Shown: one piece after another, positions 23,430 through 33,549 of the stretch
How positions within the stretch are numbered: position 1 is the first letter of the stretch
How the letters are laid out: each line of letters opens with the position of its first letter
From: Puccinia triticina
Taxonomy: Eukaryota > Basidiomycota > Pucciniomycetes > Pucciniales > Pucciniaceae
DNA: 64,000 bases
NCBI RefSeq assembly: GCF_026914185.1
Contig: NC_070570.1
Coordinates: forward strand, 930,001 to 994,000
Direction of reading: 5' to 3'
Program-made: the position numbers and the translations under genes
Notes under the pieces: model-generated
Seen by the model: the letters and a program-made list of their open reading frames with translations, nothing else
What the model was told of the DNA's origin: nothing
Databases searched by the model: none

Positions 23430-23830
23430 ATTGTGGAGCTGCACCCCTCATATCTCATGTTCTGATGGCACACTAATGCCACAAACCTTGTAGCGCAGAG
23501 GAGTTACAGTCTTGAAATATCCCTGAAAATTTCAGACTGTTTGGTTGTGTAACACAAAAGTTACACAGTTAGCAGTCATTTCCTACTGAGCATTCGGCAC
23601 GCCCCTTATGTGTCATGTTCTGATGGAACAATAATGCCAGAAATTTTATATCACAGAGTTTATGCAGTCTTAAGATATCCCTGGAATTTGTGGACATTTT
23701 GGGTGTGTAACACAAAAGTTACACAGTCAGCAGTTATTTTCCTACTAATTTTGGCGCACATCCCTTATATCTCATTTTCTGATGGGAAAATACTGCTAAA
23801 ACTTTCAGTATTGTCTTTTTGTGTATGTTT
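23430..23830. repeat. Tandem repeat of about 160-bp units
   Basis: Two and a half units start at about 23446, 23605 and 23762. Each has CCCTTATATCTCATGTTCTGATGG-like starts (broken by substitutions), a CAGTCTT..AATATCCCTGG block, and GTGTAACACAAAAGTTACACAG. They are diverged and code for nothing recognisable. Confidence 0.8.
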
Positions 23831-23893
23831 CTCTGTGCCATCAAATTTTTATGGCTCTAGTACGTGGAACAAAAAAGTTATACATATTAAAAA

Positions 23894-25031
23894 TACGGGT
23901 TTACTTCGCGCACGGAGGGAAACTCGTTGCGCACGGGAATTTCCGTTGACTCGACGTCACGTGACGTCGGGCCCCCCTCCGTGCGCGCCACCAGCTTCCC
24001 TCAAAATACCATCCGCACACGGGGGTGCCGTGCGGTGACAGGTGGCCGGGGTGAAGCACTCCGGCCATCCGGAGGAAACAAAACCCTCGATGACCGGCAC
24101 AGACCGGTCATCGAGAGACTACATCTCTCTCGATGACCGGAATAGACCGGTCATCGAGAGGGTATATCACATCTCTCTTGATGACCGGAATAGACCGGTC
24201 ATCAAGAGGGTATATCACATCTCTCTCGATGACCGGTACAGACCGGTCATCGGGAGGCTACATCCCTCTCGATGACCGGTACAGACCGGTCATCGGGAGG
24301 CTACATCCCTCTCGATGACCGGCATAGACCGGTCATCGAGAGGCTACATCCCTCTCGGTGACCAGAATAGACCGGTCACCAGGAGGTTACATCCCTCCCG
24401 ATGACCGGAGTAGACCGGTCACCAAGAGGATACATCTCTCTCAATGACCGGCATTCCGGTCATCGAGAGAACACATCCCTCTCAATGACTGGCATAGACC
24501 GGTCATCGAGAGGACACATCCCCCTCGATGACCGGTAACCTCCTGGTGACCGGTCTATTCCGGTCACCGAGAGGGATGTAGCCTCTCGATGACCGGTCTA
24601 TGCCGGTCATCAAGAGGGATGTAGCCTCCCGATGACCGGTCTGTACCGGTCATCGAGAGGGATGTAGCCTCCCGATGACCGTTCTGTACCGGTCATCGAG
24701 AGAGATGTGATATACCCTCTTGATGACCGGTCTATTCCGGTCATCGAGAGAGATGTGATATACCCTCTCGATGACCGGTCTATTCCGGTCATCGAGAGAG
24801 ATGTAGTCTCTCGATGACCGGTCTGTGCTGGTCATCGAGGGTTTTGTTTCCTCCGGATGGCCGGAGTGCTTCACCCCGGCCACCTGTCACCGCACGGCAC
24901 CCCCGTGTGCGGATGGTTTTTTGAGGGAAGCTGGTGGCGCGCACGGAGGGGGGCCCGACGTCACGTGACGTCGAGTCAACGGAAATTCCCGTGCGCAACG
25001 ATTTTCCCTCCGTGCGCGAAGTAAACCCGTA
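23894..25031. mobile_element. 1.14-kb palindromic foldback element with hairpin array B
   Basis: The left half reads TACGGGTTTACTTCGCGC...CGACGTCACGTGACGTCG..., the right half is its near-perfect reverse complement ending GAAGTAAACCCGTA; the centre is near 24525-24545. Inner parts (24080-24860) are about sixteen units of CTCTCGATGACCGG-N6-CCGGTCATCGAGAG, each itself a palindrome. A TA dinucleotide flanks both ends, but it may belong to the inverted repeat. The right end abuts the YIDD motif of a Gypsy reverse transcriptase. There is no transposase, so it would need help in trans. Confidence 0.88.
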
Positions 25032-25250
25032 TATTGATGATATATTGATTTTTTCACGGACAGAAGAGGCACATTTAATGGATTTGAAGAATATCTTGTC
25101 AAAATTAAGAGAATATTTGTTGAAGGCCTCTTTAAGTAAGTGCGAGTTTTTAAGCGCTAAGGTTACATTTTTGGGTTTTGATATAACTCAGGAAGGTTTG
25201 AAAATGAATGTGCAGAAATTGGACGAAGTGGAAGGAAACTATGTAGTAGA
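25032..25250 (+). pseudogene. Ty3/Gypsy reverse transcriptase fragment
   Basis: The frame starts in the catalytic box YIDDILIFSR and continues through SKCEFLSAKVTFLGFDIT to MNVQKLDE, all typical of the Gypsy palm and connection. Upstream reverse transcriptase is missing at the palindrome. Downstream it is cut by the Harbinger fragment; the next expected motif (WPYPTNLRELRKFLGF) resumes near 26526. Confidence 0.88.
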
Positions 25251-25996
25251 TGTACATTACGGAAGTTGCCATCTCCGTCTACAACACATTGGAAGACAAT
25301 GGACGACCAACTCTTCCTGTTGATGTAACCCTTCCAACGATCCTCCGCGGGCATTGCCAAAGGGATGTGGGTCCCGTCAATTGCGCCAACTATGTCGGGG
25401 ATGCCATGCCTCTCTTCAAATGAAGCCTTGATCTCATCCCATTGTGCATTGTTGTTCAGATCAGGAAAGCTGCAATTCAAGCTGTCAGCCAGTCAGGAAA
25501 ACCCCAATGGAGAGGAGTAGTAGAGTTGAACACACCAGACAGTAGTCAAACAGAAGTTCTCAAGCACGGAAATCACATACCGCGAAGAAGCTTTATTGGC
25601 GGTTTCCTTGCCAATGCTAAAAACATGGCCAATTGTCACATAACTGGCGCCGTGGCCAAGCCGATAAAGCCCAACAGCCACCTGAGCCTCCACAGATAGA
25701 GGATCTCCTCGCCGCATGCAATCGAGCTGCAATGAATCTCGTAAGCTGTTGGCCAGCCATTCAAAATCTGCCAACGGCATGCGGAAGTATTCGATGAATC
25801 GTGTGTGAGGCATGAGAGGATCGTTCCAAGGCTCCCATCGGGGGGATCGCTTATACGCCTGCCGGGCTGCTTGTGTATAAATCTTCTCGTGCGGTCGCTG
25901 ATTCAATAACCAGATGGCCATCAGTTGATTTGTTGGGTTCATAAGCAGTAGGGGTATCATCGTGGCGTGGCGTTGGCGATTGAGCCAGAAGGTCAT
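25251..25996 (-). pseudogene. PIF/Harbinger transposase fragment (DDE_4 type)
   Basis: The minus-strand N-terminal exon (25996 to about 25560) shows HTRFIEYFRMPLADFEWL and a helix-turn-helix-like LGHGASYVTIGHVFSIGKE; after an intron ending near 25476 comes the nuclease start HGIPDIVGAIDGTHIPLA with the first catalytic Asp, then SWSSIVFQCVVDGDGNFRNV. The rest of the nuclease, including the later acidic residues, is missing because the sequence changes to Gypsy DNA near 25250. It is a truncated, dead copy. No TIR was found. Confidence 0.82.
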
Positions 25997-26212
25997 CTGT
26001 TCTCAGCAGGAAGAGTCTGGCACTGCCGAGGCCCCAAAGCCCCAAGAGTTAGCAGATGTGTGGCTGTATTTGAGCCTGTACAGTATGACCGGCGCAACAA
26101 TTCAGCCATGTCCTTTCCAATAACGGGCATGGCACGCGTGCATGGAACACTGGCTAGGGCCTCTGACCCGCTTCATGGCCGCGATGTATGGGGAGTTTAT
26201 ACCTGCACCCAT

Positions 26213-26393
26213 TAGGGGGTATCAAATATGAGAAATCCACAATTAGAAACCAGTCAATTAGCCAAAAATGAAATTTGTCACCGGTGGTTCCCAAAATGGA
26301 GTAGAAGAAGGACCAGAATGTTTTAAAAATGGTGGGTTTTTTCAAACCCGTCAATTACATAATGGTGGATTTTGTCATATTTGATACCCCCTA
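26213..26393. mobile_element. TA-flanked MITE, 181 bp
   Basis: The inverted ends TAGGGGGTATCAAATATGA and TCATATTTGATACCCCCTA match exactly over 19 bases, and the inner sequence (GAAATCCAC / GTGGATTTTG) extends the pairing. The outer TA may be the target dinucleotide of a mariner/Stowaway-type MITE. Confidence 0.82.
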
Positions 26394-26515
26394 TTGGTTT
26401 GAAATTAATATTAAATGATTTTGAAAAAAAAAAAATTGAAATTTCTTTTAATATATATTTTCAAAATGTTTTCAGTTGTTTTTCAAAAATATCTCAGAAA
26501 TATGTTTATAATTGC

Positions 26516-28090
26516 GGCCTAAATCAATGGCCATACCCTACTAATCTCAGAGAATTGCGAAAGTTTTTAGGTTTCACAAATTTTTACAGGAAGTTTATTC
26601 CGTGGTTTTCGGATGTCGCAGGGCCGTTGACATCGTTGACTAAGGGTGACACAGGAGATAAGTTGGGGTGGAAGACAGAACAGTCAGTTAAAGCGTTTGA
26701 AAACTTAAAGTCCTTATTTGTTAACGAACCATTATTGGTTCATTTTGATTTTGGCAAGTCTAGGTACGTTCACGTGGACAGTTCGGGGTTCACTATTACG
26801 GCGGTGTTGAGTCAACCACACAAGGATGGAAGGCTGTTACTGGTGAGCTATTTTTTGAGGAAGTTGACAGACAGAGAACGGTCTTGGATGAGTTTTGATT
26901 GAGAGTTATTAGCCATCGTGGAAGCATGCCAAGAATGGTGTGCTTGGTTGATGGGTACAGAAGAGCCAGTGAAGATATTTTCTGATCATTCAAATCTGTT
27001 GTATTTTAAGACCGCTAAGTATTTATCTCAAAAGCAGACGCGGTGGGCTTTGGAGTTGGATAGGTATAATATGCTAATTTATCATATTTCAGGTAATAAG
27101 AATCCGGCAGATGCGCCGAGTAGGCGGGAGGACTTTGTGGGATTGCGGTCGGAGATCTCTCAGGCAAAGTCCATCACTAATAAAATGGTTACCATGGATG
27201 TGGTGGAGGAGATATCACCGGCTAGTGTGGTAGGTTTTCATGGAATACATGATTTGGCTTTCCAACGGCCAAATCAATTGTTAATAGATTACTTTAAGCG
27301 TCACTATACTGATTCAGATTTGTTAGATAAGGATGTGAAGAAGGTTGATGGGTTGATTTTTCACAGGTATCGGCTTTTTGTTCCGCCCGCTTTGAGGCTA
27401 AAATTAATCAGGATGTATCATGATGCGCCTACGGTGGGTCATCCCGGGGTGGCGCGTACATTATCTACTTTGACACAGAAATTTTCTTGGCCGGCGGTAG
27501 GTCAAATGGTTGCTTCTTATGTAAGATCTTTTGATTTGTGTCAACGTGTTAAGGCGCGTAGGCAAGCTCGTGATGGACAGCTGATTACTTTGGTACCTAG
27601 CTGCAAGCCATGGAGTATGATAGGAATGGATATGATTACTAAATTGCCTTCTTCTGCAGGGTTTGATTCGATTTTGGTGGTTATTGACTTGCTAAGTAAA
27701 TTAACTCATTTCATTCCTTGTAAAGAGGCGTCTTCATCGGCGGTTTTAGCAAATCTTTTTAGGAAACATATATTTAGATTACACGGCCTTCCTGATAAGA
27801 TTATTTCCGACCGTGGAGCGACTTTTGTAAGTGAATTTCGGAAATCATTGATGACTTCTCTTAATATACGGTCCGGGTTGTCGAGGGCGTATCATCTGCA
27901 GATGGACGGCCAAACAGAGAGAATGAATCAAGTTTTGGAGGACTATCTGAGGCACTTTTGTTCTTACTATCAAGATAATTGCGACAAGTGTTTAGATATG
28001 GCGGAATTTTCTACAAATAATTTGGATTTGGCAAGTCTGGGAGTATCCCCATTTTTTTTTCCTATGGCCATCATCCCAAATTTAACATTA
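26516..28090 (+). pseudogene. Ty3/Gypsy pol remainder: RT end, RNase H and integrase, with a stop and 3' truncation
   Basis: It resumes the polymerase cut at 25250. Motifs: WPYPTNLRELRKFLGFTNFYRKF, the RNase H start VHVDSSG near 26774, FSDHSNLLYF near 26980, the integrase zinc region (HDAPTVGHPGVARTL ... CQRV), and the core D (GMDMITKLP near 27630), D (ISDRGATF near 27809) and E (QMDGQTERMNQ near 27900). TGA at 26900-26902 breaks the frame between the polymerase and ELLAIVEA. The integrase ends abruptly after a SPFFFPM segment near 28070. No LTRs were found. Confidence 0.9.
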
Positions 28091-29221
28091 TGACTGAGTC
28101 GTTGGGCCGAAAGGATTTGGATGAATTCATTCTAGATTTGGGCCCAGAACCCCGCTTGTCATTGGGTTTTTTTGGTTCCCCGGGGGATTTTGTCCCAAGC
28201 ATAGGCACAAAAATATATAAATCAGCCAAAAAAAAAATAATTCCCTGGTGCCCCCCGATGTATGAATTTTGCCAAAATCTTTGAATTTTGGTTACCCACC
28301 TCTGTAGGGGGTTTCCAGGGTCCTGTTGAATGAGGTCAACATACAAAGCAAGATTACACTAGAAAACTGAACATGATATGTCACCAATCTGTCTAACCTT
28401 GAAGGTAAAAAAATGATTCAAGGCTATTATCTGAGGGTGACTTACTCAACCCTCCCCCTAAGAAGGGAGTGGATGATTGACTGCTCCAAATTGTGATTAC
28501 AGGTTGAAGAAATTGGATAATAATTTTTTTGAAAATGTGGTCCTCTCCACAACAATCATTCATTTGGTCAAAAAAAAAGAATGAATAATCATTCATTTGG
28601 TCAAAAAAAAAGAATGAATTTGCCAAGTTGAGGGAGGGACTGGCAGATTAATGAAAATTTTGGAAAAATGCCAAAAAGCTGACTTGAGTCACCTCAGCAG
28701 CTCGTGCTTTGGAGTCTTGCTTTCCAAAGTCTTGCTTGGCACACATCCAATCAAGGGGATAAAGGGTCACGGGATCTCTTGTACAGGTCAACTGAAGAGT
28801 ACATATGCGTAGTCGCTGATCTGAAACGTTATCACTATCTCCGAAAAAATTGTCTCGGCATGATTCCATGTGATGAAGTCTTGATACAAGTCCAGAAAAT
28901 GTACTTTCATGTCGAGAACAACATAGTGTCACCTCTTTCCGAGGAGATTTGGCCGTGCCAAGGGCCTGAAGGGGAAGGTTAGACTTTGGGGGGCTGAGAA
29001 CGAGAAATGAGGATGTCCCTCAGGATTCTTGCCCAACTTCGGCAAAGTACCAACCTGTGTACAATGGTCAGCGCACCGCAACAGGAGGCTATTCCGCGGG
29101 GACAAAGCTAGGATCTGCGTTAAGGTAGCTCCGACGATCATTTAGAAATATAAAATGCAGGCTTGTAAGAAAATTCCCTGGGGTCTTATGTTGAGTCCAA
29201 CTGCATTGGTTCTTGCAATCT
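28091..29221. other. Intergenic repeat-derived DNA
   Basis: No recognisable gene. It holds a two-copy tandem repeat of about 34 bp (ATCATTCATTTGGTCAAAA..., 28555-28620) and a 92-codon open frame at 28704-28982 with no recognised domain. Confidence 0.5.
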
Positions 29222-31497
29222 ATGATCTTCAAAATGCACTTCTGCGCAAAGTTCCAACGGTACATTGCTCTCCATTCAATCTTCTACTTTTTTGCTGTAG
29301 TTTCACTTATCAAATCGGGAAAAAATCAGTTTTCTGAATGGGAGAACATTGCAGATAAACAAACGGATTTCTTTAGAGAGCATTGCAACACTGCTTCATT
29401 GGCAGGGCCTACTACGTCAATCATTCCTGAGAATTATTTAGAAAATACAGGGAATGAATCTCATCATCATCCTCATTCCCTTGCAAATCCGCTGTGGGCA
29501 GATTTTGAGGCCAAAGATCTTGTTTCAATGCCACTCTCTCCTGACTTGCAAAGTATGCTACATGAATTGGAAAACAATTTACGCGAGGACAGCCACACTC
29601 AAGGAAAGCTGTTGACTACATTTGATCCAATTCCGTCCGCATCAATTACAAAAGACACATGGACTCATGATACAAAGACTTGCATTACTGGTAATTTGAT
29701 TTCCTGCATCCCAATGCAAGTTTATACCCAATTTATTCACTGTACTTAATAATATTAATGTCTGAATCCATCATGGAATCCTAGGCTTGAAGCCCACAGC
29801 AAATGGTAGCATAATTTGTGCTACCCCTGAGATGGTCCAAAACATTCACAGCAGTGTTTGTGTCAATCCAGGTTAGTATTATACATGGATTCATCAGATC
29901 TAAGTTGTATTTGACTTACCTGACTTCATTCAGTGTCAAGAGTTGGTCACATTCATTGTGCAAAAGCACTCAAAATTCCACCATTAAATGTCAAAAATAC
30001 CCTGTTTTCATCCACAAAATCAAACAAAAGATCAGCAGCTGAATATCTGATTCAACAGGATTGCCAAGGCACAAAGGTGCAGAGTGATGAAAATACTTTT
30101 ACAAAAGGATATTTTATGATATCACTCCTCAAAAAACACTATGACAAGTTTGGTGAAACACTCAATTCCAAGTGTTTCACCAAGAGACAGATGTATCCAA
30201 ACACACACATCCCTTCCAAACACACACAATTGCCAAGTGGACCCGGGTACCCGCCGCGTGTCCGGGTACCCGCGGTGTTTTTCGTGATATTCAGACACCC
30301 GTACCCGTACACGGCACCCGCGGGCGGGTACCGGCGGTACTTTTTGCGGGTACCGCGGGTACTTGTACTTTTTTTTATCAAACACCCTCACTCGATGACA
30401 GCTACACTAGACTGTTCATCGGGAGTGATGGTTCCTCTCGATGACCGGGCTCTGTCCCAGTCATCGGGAGGGTTGTTTCCTCTCAATGACCGGGACAGAT
30501 CCTGGTCATCGGGAGGAAACAGCCCTCTCGATGACCGGCATAGACCCCGCTCATCGAGAGGCTTGTTTCCTCTTGATGATCGGGGTCTGTACCAGTCATC
30601 GAGAGGAAACAACCCTCTCAATGAGCGGGTTCTATCCCGGTCATCGAGAGGGCTGTTTCCTTACGATGACCGGGTTCTGCTACGGTCATCGAGAGGGTTG
30701 TTTCCTCTCGATGACCGGGTCCTGTCCCGGTCATCAAGAGTGTTGTTTTCTCTCGATGACTGGGTTCTGTCCCGGTCATCGAGAGGGTTGTTTCCTCTCG
30801 ATGACCAGGATCTGTCCCGGTCATCGAGAGGGCTGATTCCCCTTGATGACCAGGATCTGTCCCGGTCATCTTGAGGAAACAACCCCCTCAGTGACCGTAA
30901 CAGGGAAGACCCGCCTGCCGCGGGTATTTTTGGCGGGTATCCGGGTACCTGGTGCTTTTTTGCCCGAAATCCCGCACCCGGACCCGTACACGGCACCCGC
31001 GCGCGGGTACCCGACGCCATGTGGCGGGTACCCGCGCGCGGGTCCACTTGGCGATCTCTAATCCATACCTTCAGATCAATGTAGGATTATTTTTGGGAAA
31101 AAATTATCCTGTGGTCCTGAGGGTTGTCAATCCAACAACAAAAAGAGCTCAAGAAAATCAGAAGCTGTCTTCAAGCTATTATCTTCTAATCAGATGGATC
31201 TATAAGCTCCACGAAGAGTGGCTGAACAGTTGGAATATCCCTACATTCATGTACAGGGTTTTGCAAGAGAGGTTATTAGATTGGCTTGACTATGAAATAT
31301 CTGGATCAGATGATCAAGGTATTCCTATCATTGGGATCAGAAGATCATCAAAATTTGAATGGACAAGAGATGATAAATTTGGTGATGCTCAGATAAAATT
31401 AATTCAGTACTTCTCAAAGGGGGATGCAAGCCTTGAAGTAGAGAATATTACCAAATACTTGTTGGAGGATTTCGAAGCTAGGAATCCAAGTTGGTAA
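29222..31497 (+). pseudogene. Unrecognised putative secreted-protein gene, interrupted by an 821-bp element
   Basis: Exons fit at 29222-29690, 29785-29871 and 29934 onward with clean GT-AG sites and continuous phase. The start (29222 or 29234) is followed by a hydrophobic leader (ALHSIFYFFAVVSLI), suggesting secretion. The mature part is polar, with several Cys, and has no domain I recognise. Exon 3 is split at 30232-31052 by a foldback element; 821 bases equals 2 modulo 3, and the frame after the element is exactly the one reached by deleting it (THTQL joins ISNPYLQINVG). The frame then runs to a stop at 31497. Lineage-specific secreted proteins of unknown function are common in rust fungi and some act on the host; no function is assigned here. 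It is called a pseudogene because of the insertion; the element could instead be removed by splicing, which is untested. Confidence 0.5.
30232..31052. mobile_element. 821-bp foldback element carrying hairpin array C
   Basis: Ends GCCAAGTGGACCCG and CGGGTCCACTTGGC are perfect inverted copies; the next 130 bases at each side are GGGTACCCGCG-rich. The interior (30400-30895) is a run of about nine units such as CCTCTCGATGACCGGG-N5-CCCGGTCATCGAGAGG. No target duplication and no transposase were found. Related GGGTACCCG-rich ends occur at 55835-55960 and 56545-56665. Confidence 0.82.
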
Positions 31498-31543
31498 TTC
31501 CTTTCAAACTGTCACAGAGTTAAGAAAATGAATTACTGAGTTG

Positions 31544-32377
31544 ATGAATAATATCAAATTTGATTCTCAAATCAAAGTGCACCTCTTTGGGGTGAAACTT
31601 TTTTCAGAGCACCCATCCACCTTGAATCATCAAACAAAAGAATTTAATGAATTTTATTCATACCCCAGTTTCAAAAAGAACATGGATGATTTATTGCTCT
31701 TGGTCCCCCAAAAAAATGTCTTCAATAACTTGGTCTATTATCCAAAGTTTGACATTGTAGGTAAGACAGTTTCATTATTCTTTATTGCAAACTTCAGCTG
31801 TCAATACAAAGCTGGAAGGGTTGGCCTTGCAAAAAAGTTCAGGACTATCCATCCAAAGTTATCAATTGCAATGTACTTCCCAAGTGAGGATTCAGATGAT
31901 AAGATCTTCTGTATTTTGAATAAAGATCAAAATAAAAGCCCCATCATGTACCATACTCTATGTAAGAAACTCAAAGCACTACTTGCGGCAATCAATTACA
32001 TTCATATTGAGGCCTATAAATATCTCAACATAAAGGAAGTGAAATTTGATCAAAGCAGAAGAGAATTATTTGAATGGCTGTTAAAACTTATCCTCAATCC
32101 AACCAAAAGATCTCCCCCCCTGTTTGGGACTACAAAAATTGAGGGAGATCATGCTCCATGGGAGTTCAAGAAAGAGAAAGAGAATTGTGATTTATTCTTT
32201 GATGGCTTTCAAATTGTTCAAATACAATTGATTAAGTATTCTTCTGAGGATGAAGATCCTATTATTTTGGAAAGAACTGCTGCATTCATTCTCATAACTT
32301 GGTATCAGGAGAATTACCCATCTGGCCTCAAAACTTTCTATCAAAAGATCAACAATCATTTCAATACACAACATTGA
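31544..32377 (+). CDS. Unrecognised protein, possible relative of the preceding gene
   Basis: A continuous frame of about 277 codons starts at ATG 31544, only 47 bp after the stop of the previous frame. Its C-terminal half resembles that frame weakly: PPLFGTTKI versus PIIGIRRSS, and IQLIKYSSEDEDPI versus IKLIQYFSKGDASL, with similar spacing and a shared helical region before. It has no signal peptide and no domain that I know. It may be a tandem paralogue, or the 3' part of one longer gene after an unrecognised intron. The codon use is AT-rich like the neighbouring gene. Confidence 0.5.
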   Translation: MNNIKFDSQIKVHLFGVKLFSEHPSTLNHQTKEFNEFYSYPSFKKNMDDLLLLVPQKNVFNNLVYYPKFDIVGKTVSLFFIANFSCQYKAGRVGLAKKFRTIHPKLSIAMYFPSEDSDDKIFCILNKDQNKSPIMYHTLCKKLKALLAAINYIHIEAYKYLNIKEVKFDQSRRELFEWLLKLILNPTKRSPPLFGTTKIEGDHAPWEFKKEKENCDLFFDGFQIVQIQLIKYSSEDEDPIILERTAAFILITWYQENYPSGLKTFYQKINNHFNTQH

Positions 32378-33540
32378 TGTATTTTTCCATCCTTTGAAAA
32401 AGCTCAATTCAATGAAAATTCAGGAGAAAGATTCTCAAAAAAATTAAAAAAACAATTGAGCCTTTTGTATTGCCAAATGTACACCAAGGTAGAGATCAAG
32501 AGCCCATAACTGGAGATTGTATCTTCAGTTTCACTGCGGTTTTTGTAATCAGTCTCTGTTTTTCCTTCTCAGAATGAATGAGAATCTTCCCCTATCTTCT
32601 TTCCCACTGCTCATCCCTCATCATTAGAGCAAAATTCAAAATAACTGGTAAGATGGAAGTGAAAACCATCAGTTTTTCTGAATCTGATTACTGAGCTGAA
32701 CAAAAATTACAAAGTGTGTTGTAAATACTGAGTTCAATTTTACACAAGGCAAGCTGGCAGATGCAGGTGTCTGTTTGGGATCTTTGGACTTGTGAGGGCT
32801 CCTTGACCACCTTTCTCTTTTGCTTCTGAGCTTTTCCTCAAAGCATTTTTTCTGTTCCTGGCTCACCCTTTCTGATCTCAGTACCAATTGTCATTATTTT
32901 TTTGCACTAATGGGTCTGGGAAATCAGAGAAGAAGGTTTGAAATTGCCAACAGAGCTTTTAACGCCTCTTGTCACTGCCAATTTCAACTTCACTGAAACC
33001 TTCCAGAATCTCCAATAAACTTGCAAAGCAGGAGCTCAGGTCCTCAGGAGAGCTTCCAGCTCTCTTTTTTTTATTGTTGGACCTGAATGTTCTCCAGGAG
33101 CTACTTTGAAATCCTATATCAACACCGCAACAGCTACGCCACGCTACAAAAAGCGGCATTATAGCGTAGCGTAGCGATGCCCCGCTATTCCTATAGACGG
33201 ATAGCAAAAGTGTAGCGCTATTTTCGCTACTATTAGCGGTAGCGTAGCGACAGTCCCGCTTTGATAAATTGGAACTCCATGTAGCGGAGCAATTTTTTTG
33301 CGCTATTGCTAAGAAATAGTGAAGCTTTAGCGCAGTAGCGCACCAATGCACTACTTTTCAGTGATAGCGCGGAAATACCGCTACACCGCTATCAGCGCCT
33401 GAAAAGCACATCTGGGGCATGCGGCACAGTCTCACCAATTTAAGCGTAATCTGACGCAATGCTGCACCAAACTCAATAGGTGCCCAGCATCCGGTGGCCC
33501 TGGCCTCTTTGACTGATTTCGAAACTCCCAAGTTCCTGGT
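32378..33540. other. Intergenic region with TAGCG-rich foldback
   Basis: No gene is supported. The part at 33120-33400 is dense in TAGCG and CGCTA words (GCTACGCCACGCTACAAAAAG, TAGCGTAGCGTAGCGATG and similar), which can pair in many registers; a related TAGC-rich stretch lies at 7000-7260. Confidence 0.55.
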
Positions 33541-33549
33541 TTGCTTACT

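Noticed and set aside
21780..24860. CRISPR-like array of regularly spaced repeats
   Set aside because: The host is a eukaryote, the units are palindromic and diverged, the spacers are not unique, and no cas genes exist.
24042..24883. Overlapping open frames on both strands coding repeated DDR.RPVI.RVYHISL-like peptides
   Set aside because: They follow from the hairpin array period, occur in several frames and both strands, and have no start context or splice logic.
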